From Acidobacteriota bacterium (GTDB lineage: Bacteria > Acidobacteriota > Vicinamibacteria > Vicinamibacterales > JAHECP01), in contig JAHECP010000014.1 of NCBI GenBank assembly GCA_024641665.1, positions 1 to 60,620 on the forward strand: DNA of 60,620 nt, written 5' to 3'. This document shows positions 14,876 to 23,542 of the stretch, one piece after another (position 1 is the stretch's first letter; each line of letters starts with the position of its first letter). Below the pieces are notes generated by a model. It searched no databases, was not told the origin of the DNA, and saw only the letters and a list, made by a program, of their open reading frames with translations. The translations under genes and the position numbers were made by a program.

Positions 14876-15397
14876 GTGAAAGCCCTGGCATTCTGGAAGG
14901 CGGTCGTGGTGGACGAGGCCAACCTGCTCGACCAGCTCGTGGCGCTGTTGACGGGGAGCCGCGCGCGCTATTGCGTGATTGGCGGCCAGGGCGTGAACGC
15001 CTACGCAGACCCCGTCGTGAGCCTCGACCTCGATATTGTCGTCGCGGTAGAGGATCTGTCCCGTCTGGAACCCGTCCTGGCCGAGCGGTTCCGCGTCGAG
15101 CGGTTCCCCCACAGCCTCAACGTATCGCTGCCCGGGTCGGATCTGCGGGTGCAGATCCAGACCGATCCGCGTTACGCCGAGTTCCTCGACCGCGCGGCCG
15201 AGCGCGACGTGCTCGGCCAGCGGCTGCGCGTCGCCGCCGTCGAGGACATCCTGCGCGGCAAGGTGTGGGCCGCCCAGGACGAGACCCGCCGTCCGAGCAA
15301 GAGACAGAAGGACTTGGCCGACATCGCGCGCCTGCTTGAGGCCCGTCCGGACCTGGAGCCGTTCGTGCCCGCCTCGGTCCTCGCCCGCCTGGTCTGA
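14876..15397 (+). CDS. Nucleotidyltransferase-like protein (AbiEii/DUF6036-type fold)
   Basis: The 173-residue protein contains YCVIGGQGVNAYADPVVSLD followed by LDIVVAV. This matches the GG...DLD signature of AbiEii-like nucleotidyltransferases, some of which are toxins of abortive-infection systems and others housekeeping enzymes. The C-terminal part (VEDILRGKVWAAQDETRRPSKRQKDLADI) is the usual helical subdomain. No partner antitoxin is adjacent on the same strand, so a toxin role is speculative. GTG at 14876 is chosen from the promoter geometry. Confidence 0.75.
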   Translation: MKALAFWKAVVVDEANLLDQLVALLTGSRARYCVIGGQGVNAYADPVVSLDLDIVVAVEDLSRLEPVLAERFRVERFPHSLNVSLPGSDLRVQIQTDPRYAEFLDRAAERDVLGQRLRVAAVEDILRGKVWAAQDETRRPSKRQKDLADIARLLEARPDLEPFVPASVLARLV

Positions 15398-15661
15398 AGG
15401 CGGCCTTCCACTCTGCTCCCTTGCTCGTGCCGCCGTAGTCGAGATGCCAGGCGTCGGCGGGTGACGCCCGACGGGCGCCCGCGGGCGCGCATGGCCCTCA
15501 GCCGTGACCAGGCCTTTGGGCCAGAGCACCCGTGGGCTGTCGGGCGGCAGGACCCGGACAGGTTGCCCCGCCTGGCATTTCGGCCGCGACGGGCCGTCGG
15601 GCGCTTTCACCGGAACGGTGCATTGCCGGCCGAATGCCACCGCAATTATGAAAGTCAGCAC
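15398..15661. other. Intergenic region, no clear gene
   Basis: Frames through this stretch are short and Arg/Pro-rich. A small hairpin (GACGCCCGACGGGCGCCCGCGG) is present. Nothing else is recognised. Confidence 0.4.
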
Positions 15662-15916
15662 TCAGCGGGCGTGGTGGCGGGCGACGGCACGAAGGGCCTC
15701 GCTGACACGCACGTGCACGGCGAGGTCGTCGGCGCGCTCGGCCGCGTCCGGCCAGGCCGGCTGGATCAGACGCGCATGGCGACGCAGCTCGTCGCCGAGG
15801 CGCAGGGCCTCGGCTGCCGAGACCGCACGTTTGTGTTGCGCCCAGAACGCGGCCTTCTCCTCCTCGACGAGCCACCACTCACGCCGCACGAATGCCACGA
15901 TGTCGGCCTGCTTCAC
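15662..15916 (-). CDS. Small hypothetical protein, 84 aa
   Basis: The protein MKQADIVAFVRREWWLVEEEKAAF is helical, charged and Trp-rich, without a recognised domain. I accept it because a TAGGAT box lies exactly six bases upstream of its GTG start (15923-15928 on the plus-strand numbering), the same leaderless geometry as its neighbours, and because its codon use matches the local pattern. It lies between the nucleotidyltransferase and ATPase genes and points left. Confidence 0.6.
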   Translation of the reverse strand: MKQADIVAFVRREWWLVEEEKAAFWAQHKRAVSAAEALRLGDELRRHARLIQPAWPDAAERADDLAVHVRVSEALRAVARHHAR

Positions 15917-16015
15917 GTCAATATCCTACCTTGGATCCGCGGGGCCCGCAGGAGCCGACGTGAGCCCAGAGCCCCTGGGTGTTGCGCCCGCGTGGTCCCT
16001 GGCACGTGTTGACGG

Positions 16016-16039
16016 AAGTATCGTCATTTGTCATGATAA
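16016..16039. promoter_or_regulatory. Palindromic operator-like site before the ATPase gene
   Basis: CGTCATTT, an eight-base centre GTCATGAT, then AAATGACG forms an 8-bp inverted repeat that runs into the start codon region. It could be a repressor site or a small hairpin at the mRNA start. Confidence 0.45.
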
Positions 16040-17206
16040 ATGACGACTATGGTGACGAAACCACGAGGCGCCCCGGAGGTGGCTCGCTTGCCCGACCTCG
16101 GCGTGTGGCTCGCGAAGAAGTCGCACTTCCTGTTCGGTCCTCGCCAGACCGGCAAGACCTTCCTGGTGCGGCACACGCTGCGCGACGCTCGCGTCTACGA
16201 CCTGCTCGATTCGTCGGTCTATCTGAGTCTCAGCCAGCGTCCCGGCCGGCTGTCCGAGGAGTTCGACCGGGACGACCAACTCGTCGTCATCGACGAGATC
16301 CAGCGGCTCCCGGTCCTGCTCAACGAGGTGCAGCGGCTCATCGAGGGCCGCGGCCTGCGCTTCCTGCTCACGGGGTCCAGCGCGCGCTCGCTGCGCCGGG
16401 GCGGCGTGAACCTGCTGGGGGGCCGCGCGAGGACCCGCTACCTGCACCCCCTGACCGCCCGCGAACTGGGGGCGCGCTTCGACCTCGCGCGGGCCATCCG
16501 CTGCGGACTTCTGCCCTCGATCTACTTCTCCGACGAACCGGCGGCCGACCTGCACGCCTACACCGGCACGTATCTGCAGCAGGAGGTCGTGGCCGAGGGC
16601 GCCACCCGCAACGCGCCCGCGTTCAGCCGATTCCTGCGGGTGGCCGCGCTGTGCAACGCGACGATCGTCAACTTCACCAACGTGGCCAGTGACGCCCAGG
16701 TGCCGCGGACGACGGTGTACGAGTACTTCGAGATTCTCAAGGACACCCTGATCCTCCACGAGCTGCCGGCGTGGACCGCGTCGGTCACGCGCAAGCCGAT
16801 CGTGTCGTCGAAGTACTACTTCTTCGACGTCGGCGTCGCGTCCGCGCTGCAGGGCCGCCTGGTGGCCGCCGGCAGCCCGGAGTTCGGGAGCGCCTTCGAG
16901 ACCTACATCCACCACGAGTTGATGTGCCATCGCGACTACACCGGGGGTGAGCCCATCAGCTACTGGCGATCGACGTCCGGGTTCGAGGTCGACTTCCTTC
17001 TGGGCGACCACACCGCCATCGAGGTCAAGGCGAAGGAACACGTCTCGGACCGGGACCTCCGCTCGCTGCGGGCGCTCGGCGAGGAGCGGCCGGTCCGGCG
17101 CCTCCTGTGCGTCTCGCTCGAGCCACGCCGCCGACAGGTGAACGGAATCGCCGTGCTGCCCTACCGGCGCTTCCTCGACGCCTTGTGGCAGGGGGAGTAC
17201 GCCTAG
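16040..17206 (+). CDS. AAA-family ATPase with DUF4143 domain
   Basis: The 388-residue protein has Walker A (FGPRQTGKT, about residues 33-41), Walker B with a sensor-like IDEIQRLP, and TGSSARSL. A winged-helix-like middle is followed by the C-terminal DUF4143 part with SGFEVDFLL and AIEVKA, a nuclease-like D...E.K arrangement. These DUF4143 ATPases are widespread, often mobile and linked to defence or stress, but their function is unproven. ATG at 16040 or 16049 could be used. A second, diverged member lies at 54973-56127. Confidence 0.82.
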   Translation: MTTMVTKPRGAPEVARLPDLGVWLAKKSHFLFGPRQTGKTFLVRHTLRDARVYDLLDSSVYLSLSQRPGRLSEEFDRDDQLVVIDEIQRLPVLLNEVQRLIEGRGLRFLLTGSSARSLRRGGVNLLGGRARTRYLHPLTARELGARFDLARAIRCGLLPSIYFSDEPAADLHAYTGTYLQQEVVAEGATRNAPAFSRFLRVAALCNATIVNFTNVASDAQVPRTTVYEYFEILKDTLILHELPAWTASVTRKPIVSSKYYFFDVGVASALQGRLVAAGSPEFGSAFETYIHHELMCHRDYTGGEPISYWRSTSGFEVDFLLGDHTAIEVKAKEHVSDRDLRSLRALGEERPVRRLLCVSLEPRRRQVNGIAVLPYRRFLDALWQGEYA

Positions 17207-17207
17207 C

Positions 17208-17348
17208 CATTCCGTGTCGCATTTCGTCCCCCATTTCCGTGGCGATTTCCGTGGCGATTTCCGTGGCGATTTCCGTGGTATTTCCGTGGTATTTCCATGG
17301 CCATTCCGTGGTCTTTCCCCAGTCCCCAGTCCCCAGTCCCCAGTCCCC
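17208..17348. repeat. TTCCGTGGCGA array followed by CCCCAGT heptamers
   Basis: About eight TTTCCGTGG units with 11-12-base spacing are followed directly by four CCCCAGT heptamers. Both lie in one orientation only, with no complementary arm. Confidence 0.8.
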
Positions 17349-17436
17349 TCAGCGAAGGTCCCGTCTGTATCCCCTCCGCAACATTTGTCTTGACTCCTGC
17401 AACACCGGCCCTAAGATCCTGGGTTCTGAGCCTCTT

Positions 17437-17526
17437 TCCGCCTGCCCTGAGCGAGCGCAGCGAGTCGAAGGGCGAGCCCCGAGCCGTGAGCCGCCTGCCC
17501 TGAGCGAGCGCAGCGAGTCGAAGGGT
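17437..17526. repeat. Two copies of palindrome CCCTGAGCGAGCGCAGCGAGTCGAAGGG
   Basis: Two identical 28-base units (about 17443-17470 and 17499-17526) lie directly upstream of the EF-hand lipoprotein start. The core has internal symmetry. A shortened form, CCCTGAGCTTGTCGAAGGG, sits at 23559 and inside the nudix gene. Confidence 0.8.
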
Positions 17527-17531
17527 GAGCC

Positions 17532-18221
17532 ATGATCCTGAGCCGTAAGCCGTTGGCCGTAAGCCCCCGCGGGCCGCGCCGCCTTGTCCTGCCGTTCGCC
17601 CTCGTGGCGCTCGCGGCCCTCGCCTCGTGCCGCCCCAGCCCCGAGCAACAGCGCCTCCGCGAAACCACCAAAGCCACCTACGACAAGACGACCGGGCGTC
17701 TCGAGCGCCTGACCTACGACGCCAACAAGGACGGCGTGATCGACACCTGGACCTACATGGACGGCACCAAGGTCCTGCGCTCGGAGATCGACAAGAACCA
17801 GGACGGCAAGATCGACCGCTGGGAGTACTACGGCGACGACGGGAAGGTGAACAAGGTGGAAGTGTCGCGGGCCGACAACGGGAAGCCGGACATGTGGCTG
17901 TACCCCGGCCCCGACGGCCAGATCGCGCGCGCCGAGCTCTCCTCGCGGCCCGACGGCCAGGTCGATCGCTGGGAATGGTACGACCACGGCGTCATCGTCC
18001 GCGCCGAGGAGGACGACAACGGCGACGGCAAGCCCGACAAGTGGGAGACCTACGCGAACGGCGCGGTCGTCACGGCCGCCTTCGACCAGGACGGCGACGG
18101 CCGGGCCGACCGCCGGATGACCTACGGCCCCGGCGGCCGTCTCGTGTCGATCGAGAGCGAGCCGGACGCGAACGGCACCTTCACGAAGAAGATGGTGGTT
18201 CCAGCGAACGAGAAGCGGTAG
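17532..18221 (+). CDS. Lipoprotein with EF-hand-like calcium-binding loops
   Basis: The 229-residue protein has a signal peptide ending in a lipobox (ALASC, Cys33), so it should be anchored in a membrane facing the periplasm. Calcium-loop motifs of the DxNxDGxxD type recur: DANKDGVID (63-71), DKNQDGKID (87-95), DDNGDGKPD and DQDGDGRAD, each in a WxYxDG-like beta-hairpin repeat. It probably binds calcium. The n-region of the signal peptide (MILSRKPLAVSPRG) is encoded by AAGCCGT-type heptamers, so the repeat has been captured into the coding sequence or the true start lies further in. Confidence 0.8.
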   Translation: MILSRKPLAVSPRGPRRLVLPFALVALAALASCRPSPEQQRLRETTKATYDKTTGRLERLTYDANKDGVIDTWTYMDGTKVLRSEIDKNQDGKIDRWEYYGDDGKVNKVEVSRADNGKPDMWLYPGPDGQIARAELSSRPDGQVDRWEWYDHGVIVRAEEDDNGDGKPDKWETYANGAVVTAAFDQDGDGRADRRMTYGPGGRLVSIESEPDANGTFTKKMVVPANEKR

Positions 18222-18289
18222 AGCCGAACGTCGAGCGAAAGCTCCGGACGTCAAACGGTTGGCCTGGATTGTTCATCAGGATCTCGCTC

Positions 18290-18470
18290 GGCACGGACCG
18301 TTCGCGGAGAAAACCCTTGGAGCAGGCCGTCGGCGACAGTCTGAAAAACGCCGCGCAGGCCAGTGACTGGGCGTGGGGATGGGGGTCCCCACCCCGCGTG
18401 CAGGGACGATAGGCCGAAGCGGCGTTTTTCCGGCCTGCGGAATGGGTTTTCGGAGCGAATGGTTCGTGCC
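18290..18470. repeat. 181-bp palindromic element, copy 2
   Basis: It is collinear with the element at 10835-11014, with scattered substitutions. The ends GGCACGGACCGTTCGC and GCGAATGGTTCGTGCC are complementary allowing G-T pairs. The changes relative to copy 1 are partly compensatory, which hints at selection on the folded form. Confidence 0.8.
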
Positions 18471-18531
18471 GAATGCACGAGTAATCCGGGTTGGTCCCTG
18501 AACGAACAAGCGCCAGTCCCCGAGCGGACAC

Positions 18532-19881
18532 GTGCCCATCCTGCTTCTGACGCGCGACCAGCCGACCCGTAAGGCCGTGACCGGCCTGCTCGAGGCCGAG
18601 GGCCGCGTCGTGTCGGCGGCCGAGTCGGCCACGGCGCTCTCGCGCGCGCTCGACGGGAAGGGCGCCGAGGTGCTCGTCGTCGATCTGGCGCTTGGGGCCG
18701 ACGCCATGCGCGCCGTGCGCGCCGTGCAGGGCCGGAAGTCGCGCCTGCCGGTGGTGGCGGTGGCCGACCCGGCGCGTCCCAACGCCGCGGCCGAGATCCT
18801 GCGCCTCGGCGCGCTCGACGTCATCGCGCGGCCCGTGCGGCCGGCCGATCTCAAGGCGGCGCTCGCCAACGCGCGCGAGTTCCAGGGCGTGCGGTTTCGT
18901 CTCTCCGAGCTCGACGCGCTCGAGGGAGACGACGGGTTCTTCGTGGCGTCGCCCCCGATGCGGGCCGTGCGCGACCTCGTCCAGCAGGTGGCGCCGAGCC
19001 GGTGCGGCGTGCTCCTCATCGGCGAGCGGGGCACGGGCAAGGAGATGGTGGCGCGGGCGATCCACCGGCTGTCGCGCGCCTCCGCCCGGCCGTTCGTCTC
19101 GATCAGCTGCGCCTACCGCGGAGAATCGCCGCAGGCGGACCGTGAAGCCGTGGCCGACTTCGAGCGGGAGCTGTTCCAGGCCGTGGCGCGCCCGTCGCTG
19201 GAGCTGGCGCTCGGCGCGCCGGCCGACCCCGACGTCGTGTCGACCGTGTTCCTGCGGGCCGTGGACCAGATGGCGCCCGTGGTGCAGGGAACGCTCGAGC
19301 GGCTGCTCGTCGAGAGCGAGAGCCAGGTGGGGCCGCACGGCCTGCTGCCGGTGCGGCTGCTGACCGCCGCGCGGCCGGCCGTTCTCGACGCGGTCGAGCG
19401 CGGCATCTTCCGCCGCGACCTCTTCGAGCGTCTTGCGGTCGTGCGCATCGAGCTGCCGCCGCTCCGGCGGCGGCCGCAGGACATCCCGCTGCTCGCGATG
19501 CACTTCCTCAAGGACGCGTGCCGGCGCCACGACGTGGCGCCGAAGGTGTTCTCGCCCTCGGCGCAGACGCTGCTCACGGCGCTGCCCTGGCGCGGGAACG
19601 CGCGCGAGCTGCAGCAGCTCACCGAGCGGCTGGCCGTGCTCGTGACGCGCGGCGTGATCCTCCAGGAGGACGTGCTCGAGCACGTGCTGCTCGAGGGGAC
19701 CGCGCCGCGGGGCGTGCCGGGCGGCACGCTGCGCCAGGCGCGCGAGCGGTTCGAGCGCGAATTCATCGCCGGCGTGCTGCGTCGCCACCGCGGCCGCATG
19801 GGCGCGGCGGCGCAGGAGCTGGGGATCGAGCGGACCAACCTGTACCGCAAGATCAAGCAGCTCGGGATCAGGTGGCAGTAG
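18532..19881 (+). CDS. NtrC-like regulator with degenerate AAA+ domain
   Basis: The 449-residue protein has a receiver-like domain (about 1-115, Asp51 in LVVDLALG), an AAA+ domain with Walker A GERGTGKE at 164-171, and a C-terminal Fis-type helix-turn-helix (QELGIERTNLYRKIKQLGI). The GAFTGA loop that contacts sigma-54 and a clear Walker B (FLDE) are missing: the segment between Walker A and the sensor part is rewritten (SPQADREAVADFERELF). It therefore looks like a DNA-binding regulator of NtrC descent that no longer activates sigma-54. GTG at 18532 follows the 181-bp element by 61 bp. Confidence 0.8.
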   Translation: MPILLLTRDQPTRKAVTGLLEAEGRVVSAAESATALSRALDGKGAEVLVVDLALGADAMRAVRAVQGRKSRLPVVAVADPARPNAAAEILRLGALDVIARPVRPADLKAALANAREFQGVRFRLSELDALEGDDGFFVASPPMRAVRDLVQQVAPSRCGVLLIGERGTGKEMVARAIHRLSRASARPFVSISCAYRGESPQADREAVADFERELFQAVARPSLELALGAPADPDVVSTVFLRAVDQMAPVVQGTLERLLVESESQVGPHGLLPVRLLTAARPAVLDAVERGIFRRDLFERLAVVRIELPPLRRRPQDIPLLAMHFLKDACRRHDVAPKVFSPSAQTLLTALPWRGNARELQQLTERLAVLVTRGVILQEDVLEHVLLEGTAPRGVPGGTLRQARERFEREFIAGVLRRHRGRMGAAAQELGIERTNLYRKIKQLGIRWQ

Positions 19882-19889
19882 GCAAGAGC

Positions 19890-19965
19890 GGGGACTGGGG
19901 ACTGGGGACTGGGCTGGGAATACGCGAGATGTGCAGCCCCCAGGCCCCAGTCCCCTCACCCGTGA
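19890..19965. repeat. GGGGACT / CCCCAGT heptamer inverted pair
   Basis: Three GGGGACT units and then AGCCCCCAGGCCCCAGTCCCC on the other side of a 22-base centre form a hairpin just after the regulator stop. Confidence 0.8.
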
Positions 19966-20108
19966 TCGCCGTGACGCCACCTCGCGCCATCCGCCTCGTG
20001 GCGCGACTTGTCGCTTGCCAGCGGCCGGGCCGTGCACTATTCCTACTTGCCTCTCGGAACCGATAGACAGTGCCAATCAGCCAATGATCCGAGGGGTAGA
20101 AGTCAATC

Positions 20109-20351
20109 GTGGGCACTTGCCCCAACTGCGGCGGGCACCTGACGGCGGGGCATCGCCGCCGCGCACGGTTCCGTCACGTGGTTCGGACTGCGGCGGACGT
20201 GGGGCTGGCCGTGGCCGTGGGCGGTGCGCTGGGCGGCGCCACGATCGGGAAGCTGGGAGCGTTGATTACAGGATCGTCATTCGCCGTGGCGCGGGGCGTG
20301 GCGGGTTCGGCGGCGGCTCTGGTGCTGCTGCGGGCGATCGGGCCGCGATAG
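20109..20351 (+). CDS. Small zinc-ribbon-like membrane protein, 80 aa
   Basis: The protein begins MGTCPNCGGHLTAGHRRR, with one CxxC knuckle. A Gly/Ala-rich hydrophobic region of about 50 residues follows, enough for one or two membrane helices. GAGGGG lies upstream of the GTG start. The role is unknown. The string AGCCAATGAT occurs upstream of this gene and again at about 20392, just before the next promoter, so both may share a control site. Confidence 0.55.
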   Translation: MGTCPNCGGHLTAGHRRRARFRHVVRTAADVGLAVAVGGALGGATIGKLGALITGSSFAVARGVAGSAAALVLLRAIGPR

Positions 20352-20434
20352 GGCCCCCAGGTCTGGTGTTGTCTGCACGTAACCTTGTGTTGAGCCAATG
20401 ATACAGAAAGATCGGTCGAGCCGGTGACTGAGCA

Positions 20435-20463
20435 TTGACGGGGAGCGCTCGAGGAGCCATATT
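20435..20463 (+). promoter_or_regulatory. Sigma-70 promoter of the exopolysaccharide locus
   Basis: TTGACG (20435-20440), a 17-base spacer and CATATT (20458-20463). The predicted start near 20470 leaves a leader of about 80 bases before the first gene at 20549. Confidence 0.65.
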
Positions 20464-20548
20464 AGCCGGGTTCGAGGACCGCTCCCAGTCGAGCCGATTG
20501 AAGCTGTGGGGACTGCGGCAGGGCAGTCTCCGTGCTGGAGTTGATCAC

Positions 20549-21040
20549 ATGAAGAAGACACTCGCCGTTACACTCGCAGTGGCGCTCGTGTGCATGACGT
20601 GGCCGGCCACCCTCGCGGCGGCGCCGCGCCAGCAGACCGGCTCCATCGACGGCACGGCGCAGAACGCCAGCCAGCAGCCGCTCGGCAACATCACCGTGCA
20701 CCTGCGCGACGCCAACGGCAATCTCGTCGGCACGGCCACGAGCAATGCCGACGGCACGTTCACCTTCTCGACGATCAACCCGGGCACCTACACGATCGAG
20801 ATCGTGGACGCAGCCGGCAATCTGCTCGGCACGGCCACGGCGACCGTCACGGCCGGTGCGGTCACGACGGCCACGGTGACGGCGACCGCGGCAGGCCTGG
20901 CGGCGGCGGCCGCGGCAGGCGGCGGTGGTCTGGCTGGGCTCTTCACGGGCACCAGCCTGCTCGTGATTTCCGCGGCGGCGGCGGCCGGGATCACCATTGC
21001 CGTGGTCGCGGCCCGGGGCCCCGCGAGTCCATCGCGCTAG
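20549..21040 (+). CDS. Secreted protein with carboxypeptidase-regulatory-like (CNA-B-like) domain
   Basis: The 163-residue protein has a signal peptide (MKKTLAVTLAVALVCMTWPA, cleavage near LAAA). A single beta-sandwich domain follows (about 32-105: SIDGTAQNASQQPLGNITV to TATATVTAG). A Gly/Ala-rich hydrophobic C-terminal segment could anchor it in a membrane. Domains of this type are common in TonB-dependent or surface proteins of Acidobacteria and Bacteroidota. As the first gene after the promoter of the export locus it may be a cell-surface accessory protein; this is inference. Confidence 0.75.
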   Translation: MKKTLAVTLAVALVCMTWPATLAAAPRQQTGSIDGTAQNASQQPLGNITVHLRDANGNLVGTATSNADGTFTFSTINPGTYTIEIVDAAGNLLGTATATVTAGAVTTATVTATAAGLAAAAAAGGGGLAGLFTGTSLLVISAAAAAGITIAVVAARGPASPSR

Positions 21041-21368
21041 GGGCAGGTCCACTGCCTCGACGCGCGAAAGGGGGTTCCCTACTCTAGCCCTCTGGAGACC
21101 CCTGGCGACGTGTCTCGACGAACCATCTGAGCGCGAGCGTCCTGCCAGGGGTGTCTCCGAGCTGGGGTGGGTTGTTGTCGTGCTACATCACGAGCGGGTG
21201 GCGCCGGGCGGGGCGCCCGGCCCCGAGCCCTTCTTTACGCTGGCGCACTCGCGCGCCGGCTTGCCCGCCGTCGCCTAGGCGAAGGCGGGCCGTGTAAGTC
21301 ACGGAGCGGTAGCTTGCCCGAAAAGTCCGTTCGCTCGCCCGCGCGCCCCACGAAGTCCCGCTAGACCG
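21041..21368. other. Intergenic region rich in hairpins, no gene
   Basis: GGAGACCCCTGGC near 21096 pairs with GCCAGGGGTGTCTCC near 21160. GCGCCGGGCGGGGCGCCCGG and GCCCGCCGTCGCCTAGGCGAAGGCGGGC are further stem-loops. These could attenuate transcription between the first and second genes of the locus. Confidence 0.5.
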
Positions 21369-22643
21369 ATGATGCTCCCCACATCCGGATCGTTCGCCCG
21401 CTTCCTCCGCCTCTCCCTTTCCACCCTCCTCCTGGCCGTGCTGTGCGCGTCGGCCCCCGCCCGCGCGCAGGCGCCCGACGCGGACGACCCGCGCGCGACC
21501 GCGCGCATGCACGTCGGACCCTTCTACCTCACGCCCACCATCGCCCTCACCAACCTCGGCGTCGACACGAACGTCTTCAACGAGGTGGACAACCCGAAGT
21601 CCGATTTCACCTTCACCGTCGAGCCGCACGTGGACGTGTGGCTGCCCTTCGTGCGGCGCGCGATGCTGAGCGCCTACGCCACGCCGGGCGTGACCTGGTA
21701 CCAGACCTACTCTGGCGAGCGCTCCTTCAACCCCGAAGCCGGCGGCCGCTTCGAGGTGTGCTTCAACCGCCTCACGTTCTTCGCCGGCGGCTCGTACCTG
21801 AACACGCGACAGCGGCCCAACTTCGAGATCGACGTCCGCGCGCGACGCAAGGAAGACGCCGCCGAGGCCGGCGCCGAGATCCGCGTGTTCCGCAAGCTGT
21901 ACTTCGAGGTTGCCGGCAGCCAGACGCGCACCCGCTTCGACGCGGACGCGTTCTTCGACGGCACCTACCTCCAGGATGTCCTCAATCGCGACGAGCGGTC
22001 CGCGTCGGCGGCGGTGAGGTGGCGCTACAGCGCCCTGACGACGTTCGCCGTGCGCGGCGACGTCATCCGGGATCGTTTCCAGTTCTCGCCCGATCGCGAC
22101 TCCAACAGCACCAGGGCGATGGCGGGCGTGGAGTTCCGCCCGCGTGCGCTGCTCTCCGGCACGGCCTACGTCGGGCTCCGCCGCTTCAAGGCCCTGCACC
22201 CCGCGTTGTCAGACTACAGCGGGGCCGTGGCGCAGGCTGGTCTCACCTACAGAATGGCGGGGCTGACCGTTGTCGGCTTCACCGCCGACCGCGACATTTC
22301 GTACTCGTACGAGCCCACGCAGCCCTACTACGTCAGGGCCGGCTACGGCTTCAGCGTCCGCCAGTACCTGGGCTGGCGCCTCGACGCCTCCGCCGGAGCG
22401 ACGCGCTACAAGTACGACTACAAGGGGCTCCTGAGCCCGGGCGGCGCAGCGAATTCCGTCGCGCCGCCCGTCGCCCGCCAGGACGTCACCTGGACCTGGA
22501 CCGGTTCGATCGGCTACCGCGTCGGCCGCGACGGCCGCGTCGGCCTCGGCGTCACCTACTGGAACCGCGACTCGAACATCAAGGCCAACTGGAACTACCG
22601 CGGCCTCCGCGCGGGCATCCTCGTGGAATACGGGACAAGGTAA
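21369..22643 (+). CDS. Outer-membrane beta-barrel protein of the export locus
   Basis: The 424-residue protein has a signal peptide (cleavage near ARAQA, about residue 35). Alternating polar and hydrophobic strands with many aromatic residues run to the C-terminus (GLRAGILVEYGTR), typical of BBP2/OMP-like barrels that lie next to wza in exopolysaccharide loci. It probably sits in the outer membrane and helps polymer secretion or anchoring. Its stop codon TAA overlaps the ATG of the next gene (TAATG), so the two are translationally coupled. Confidence 0.8.
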   Translation: MMLPTSGSFARFLRLSLSTLLLAVLCASAPARAQAPDADDPRATARMHVGPFYLTPTIALTNLGVDTNVFNEVDNPKSDFTFTVEPHVDVWLPFVRRAMLSAYATPGVTWYQTYSGERSFNPEAGGRFEVCFNRLTFFAGGSYLNTRQRPNFEIDVRARRKEDAAEAGAEIRVFRKLYFEVAGSQTRTRFDADAFFDGTYLQDVLNRDERSASAAVRWRYSALTTFAVRGDVIRDRFQFSPDRDSNSTRAMAGVEFRPRALLSGTAYVGLRRFKALHPALSDYSGAVAQAGLTYRMAGLTVVGFTADRDISYSYEPTQPYYVRAGYGFSVRQYLGWRLDASAGATRYKYDYKGLLSPGGAANSVAPPVARQDVTWTWTGSIGYRVGRDGRVGLGVTYWNRDSNIKANWNYRGLRAGILVEYGTR

Positions 22644-23542
22644 TGCTGGCAAGACACTCGGGCTCTAGAATTCGACATTCAGCATTCAGCGTTCAGCATT
22701 CGGCAGCGCCCGCTCTCTGCGCGCTCTTCGTCGCGGCGCTCATGGTCGCAGGCGCCGCGAGAGCAGGCGCGCAACAAGCGGGCGACTACGTCATCGGCCC
22801 GCAGGACGTGCTGCAAATCACCGTCTTCGACCAACAGGACCTGAGCGGCAAGTACACCGTCGAGGCCGACGGCACCTTCACCTTCCCGCTGATCGGGCGC
22901 GTGAAGGCCGCCGGCCGCACGCTCCGCGAGTTCGAGGGCGATCTGCGGAAGCTCCTCGCCGACGGCTTCTTCAAGAACCCCCAGGTGTCGGTGGGCATCG
23001 AGACGTACCGCAGCCAGCGCATCTTCGTCGTCGGGGAGGTCCGGCAGCCCGGCACCTATCCCCTGACCGGCGACATGACGCTCATCGAGGCGCTGGCGAG
23101 CGCCGGCTCCACGCTCCCCAGCGCCAGCGGCGAGGCCATCATCGTCCGGGTCAAGGATCCCAAGGCCGTCAGCGGTCCAACGCTGCCGAAGGCGGGGACC
23201 ACGGCCGACGGCGTGGAGACGCAGACCGTGGACATCCGGGCGCTCCAGAGCGGCCAGCTCTCGGAGAACGTCCAGCTCCACGACGGCGACACCATCTTCG
23301 TCCCGTCCGCGGAGACCCTGTACGTCTTCGGCGAGGTGAACCACCCCGGCTCGTATCCGATCAAGCGCAACACGACAGTGCTCCAGGCCCTCTCCCTCGC
23401 GGGCGGTGCTACGCAGTACGCCGCGCTCAACCGGATCAAGATCGTGCGCATCGTCAAGGGCGAGAAGAAGGAGATCAAGGTCGAGCTCACCGACCTCGTC
23501 CAGCCCGGTGACACCATCATCGTTCCACAGAGGTACTTCTGA
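22643..23542 (+). CDS. Wza-like polysaccharide export protein (PES + SLBB domains)
   Basis: The 299-residue protein has a signal sequence, then the Poly_export domain (GDYVIGPQDVLQITVFDQQD, about 45-120) and two SLBB repeats (RIFVVGEVRQPGTYPL; TLYVFGEVNHPGSYPI). It ends GDTIIVPQRYF. It should form the periplasmic and outer-membrane channel for the polymer. It lacks an obvious lipobox Cys. The n-region (RIRHSAFSVQHSA) is encoded by a CATTCAG heptamer array, so a repeat lies within the coding sequence. A second, out-of-place copy of its C-terminal strand follows its stop. Confidence 0.88.
   Translation: MLARHSGSRIRHSAFSVQHSAAPALCALFVAALMVAGAARAGAQQAGDYVIGPQDVLQITVFDQQDLSGKYTVEADGTFTFPLIGRVKAAGRTLREFEGDLRKLLADGFFKNPQVSVGIETYRSQRIFVVGEVRQPGTYPLTGDMTLIEALASAGSTLPSASGEAIIVRVKDPKAVSGPTLPKAGTTADGVETQTVDIRALQSGQLSENVQLHDGDTIFVPSAETLYVFGEVNHPGSYPIKRNTTVLQALSLAGGATQYAALNRIKIVRIVKGEKKEIKVELTDLVQPGDTIIVPQRYF

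Noticed and set aside
21443-22642. A 699-residue frame running through the beta-barrel gene into wza
   Set aside because: The upstream part is the out-of-frame shadow of the barrel protein. Wza starts at the overlapping ATG at 22643.
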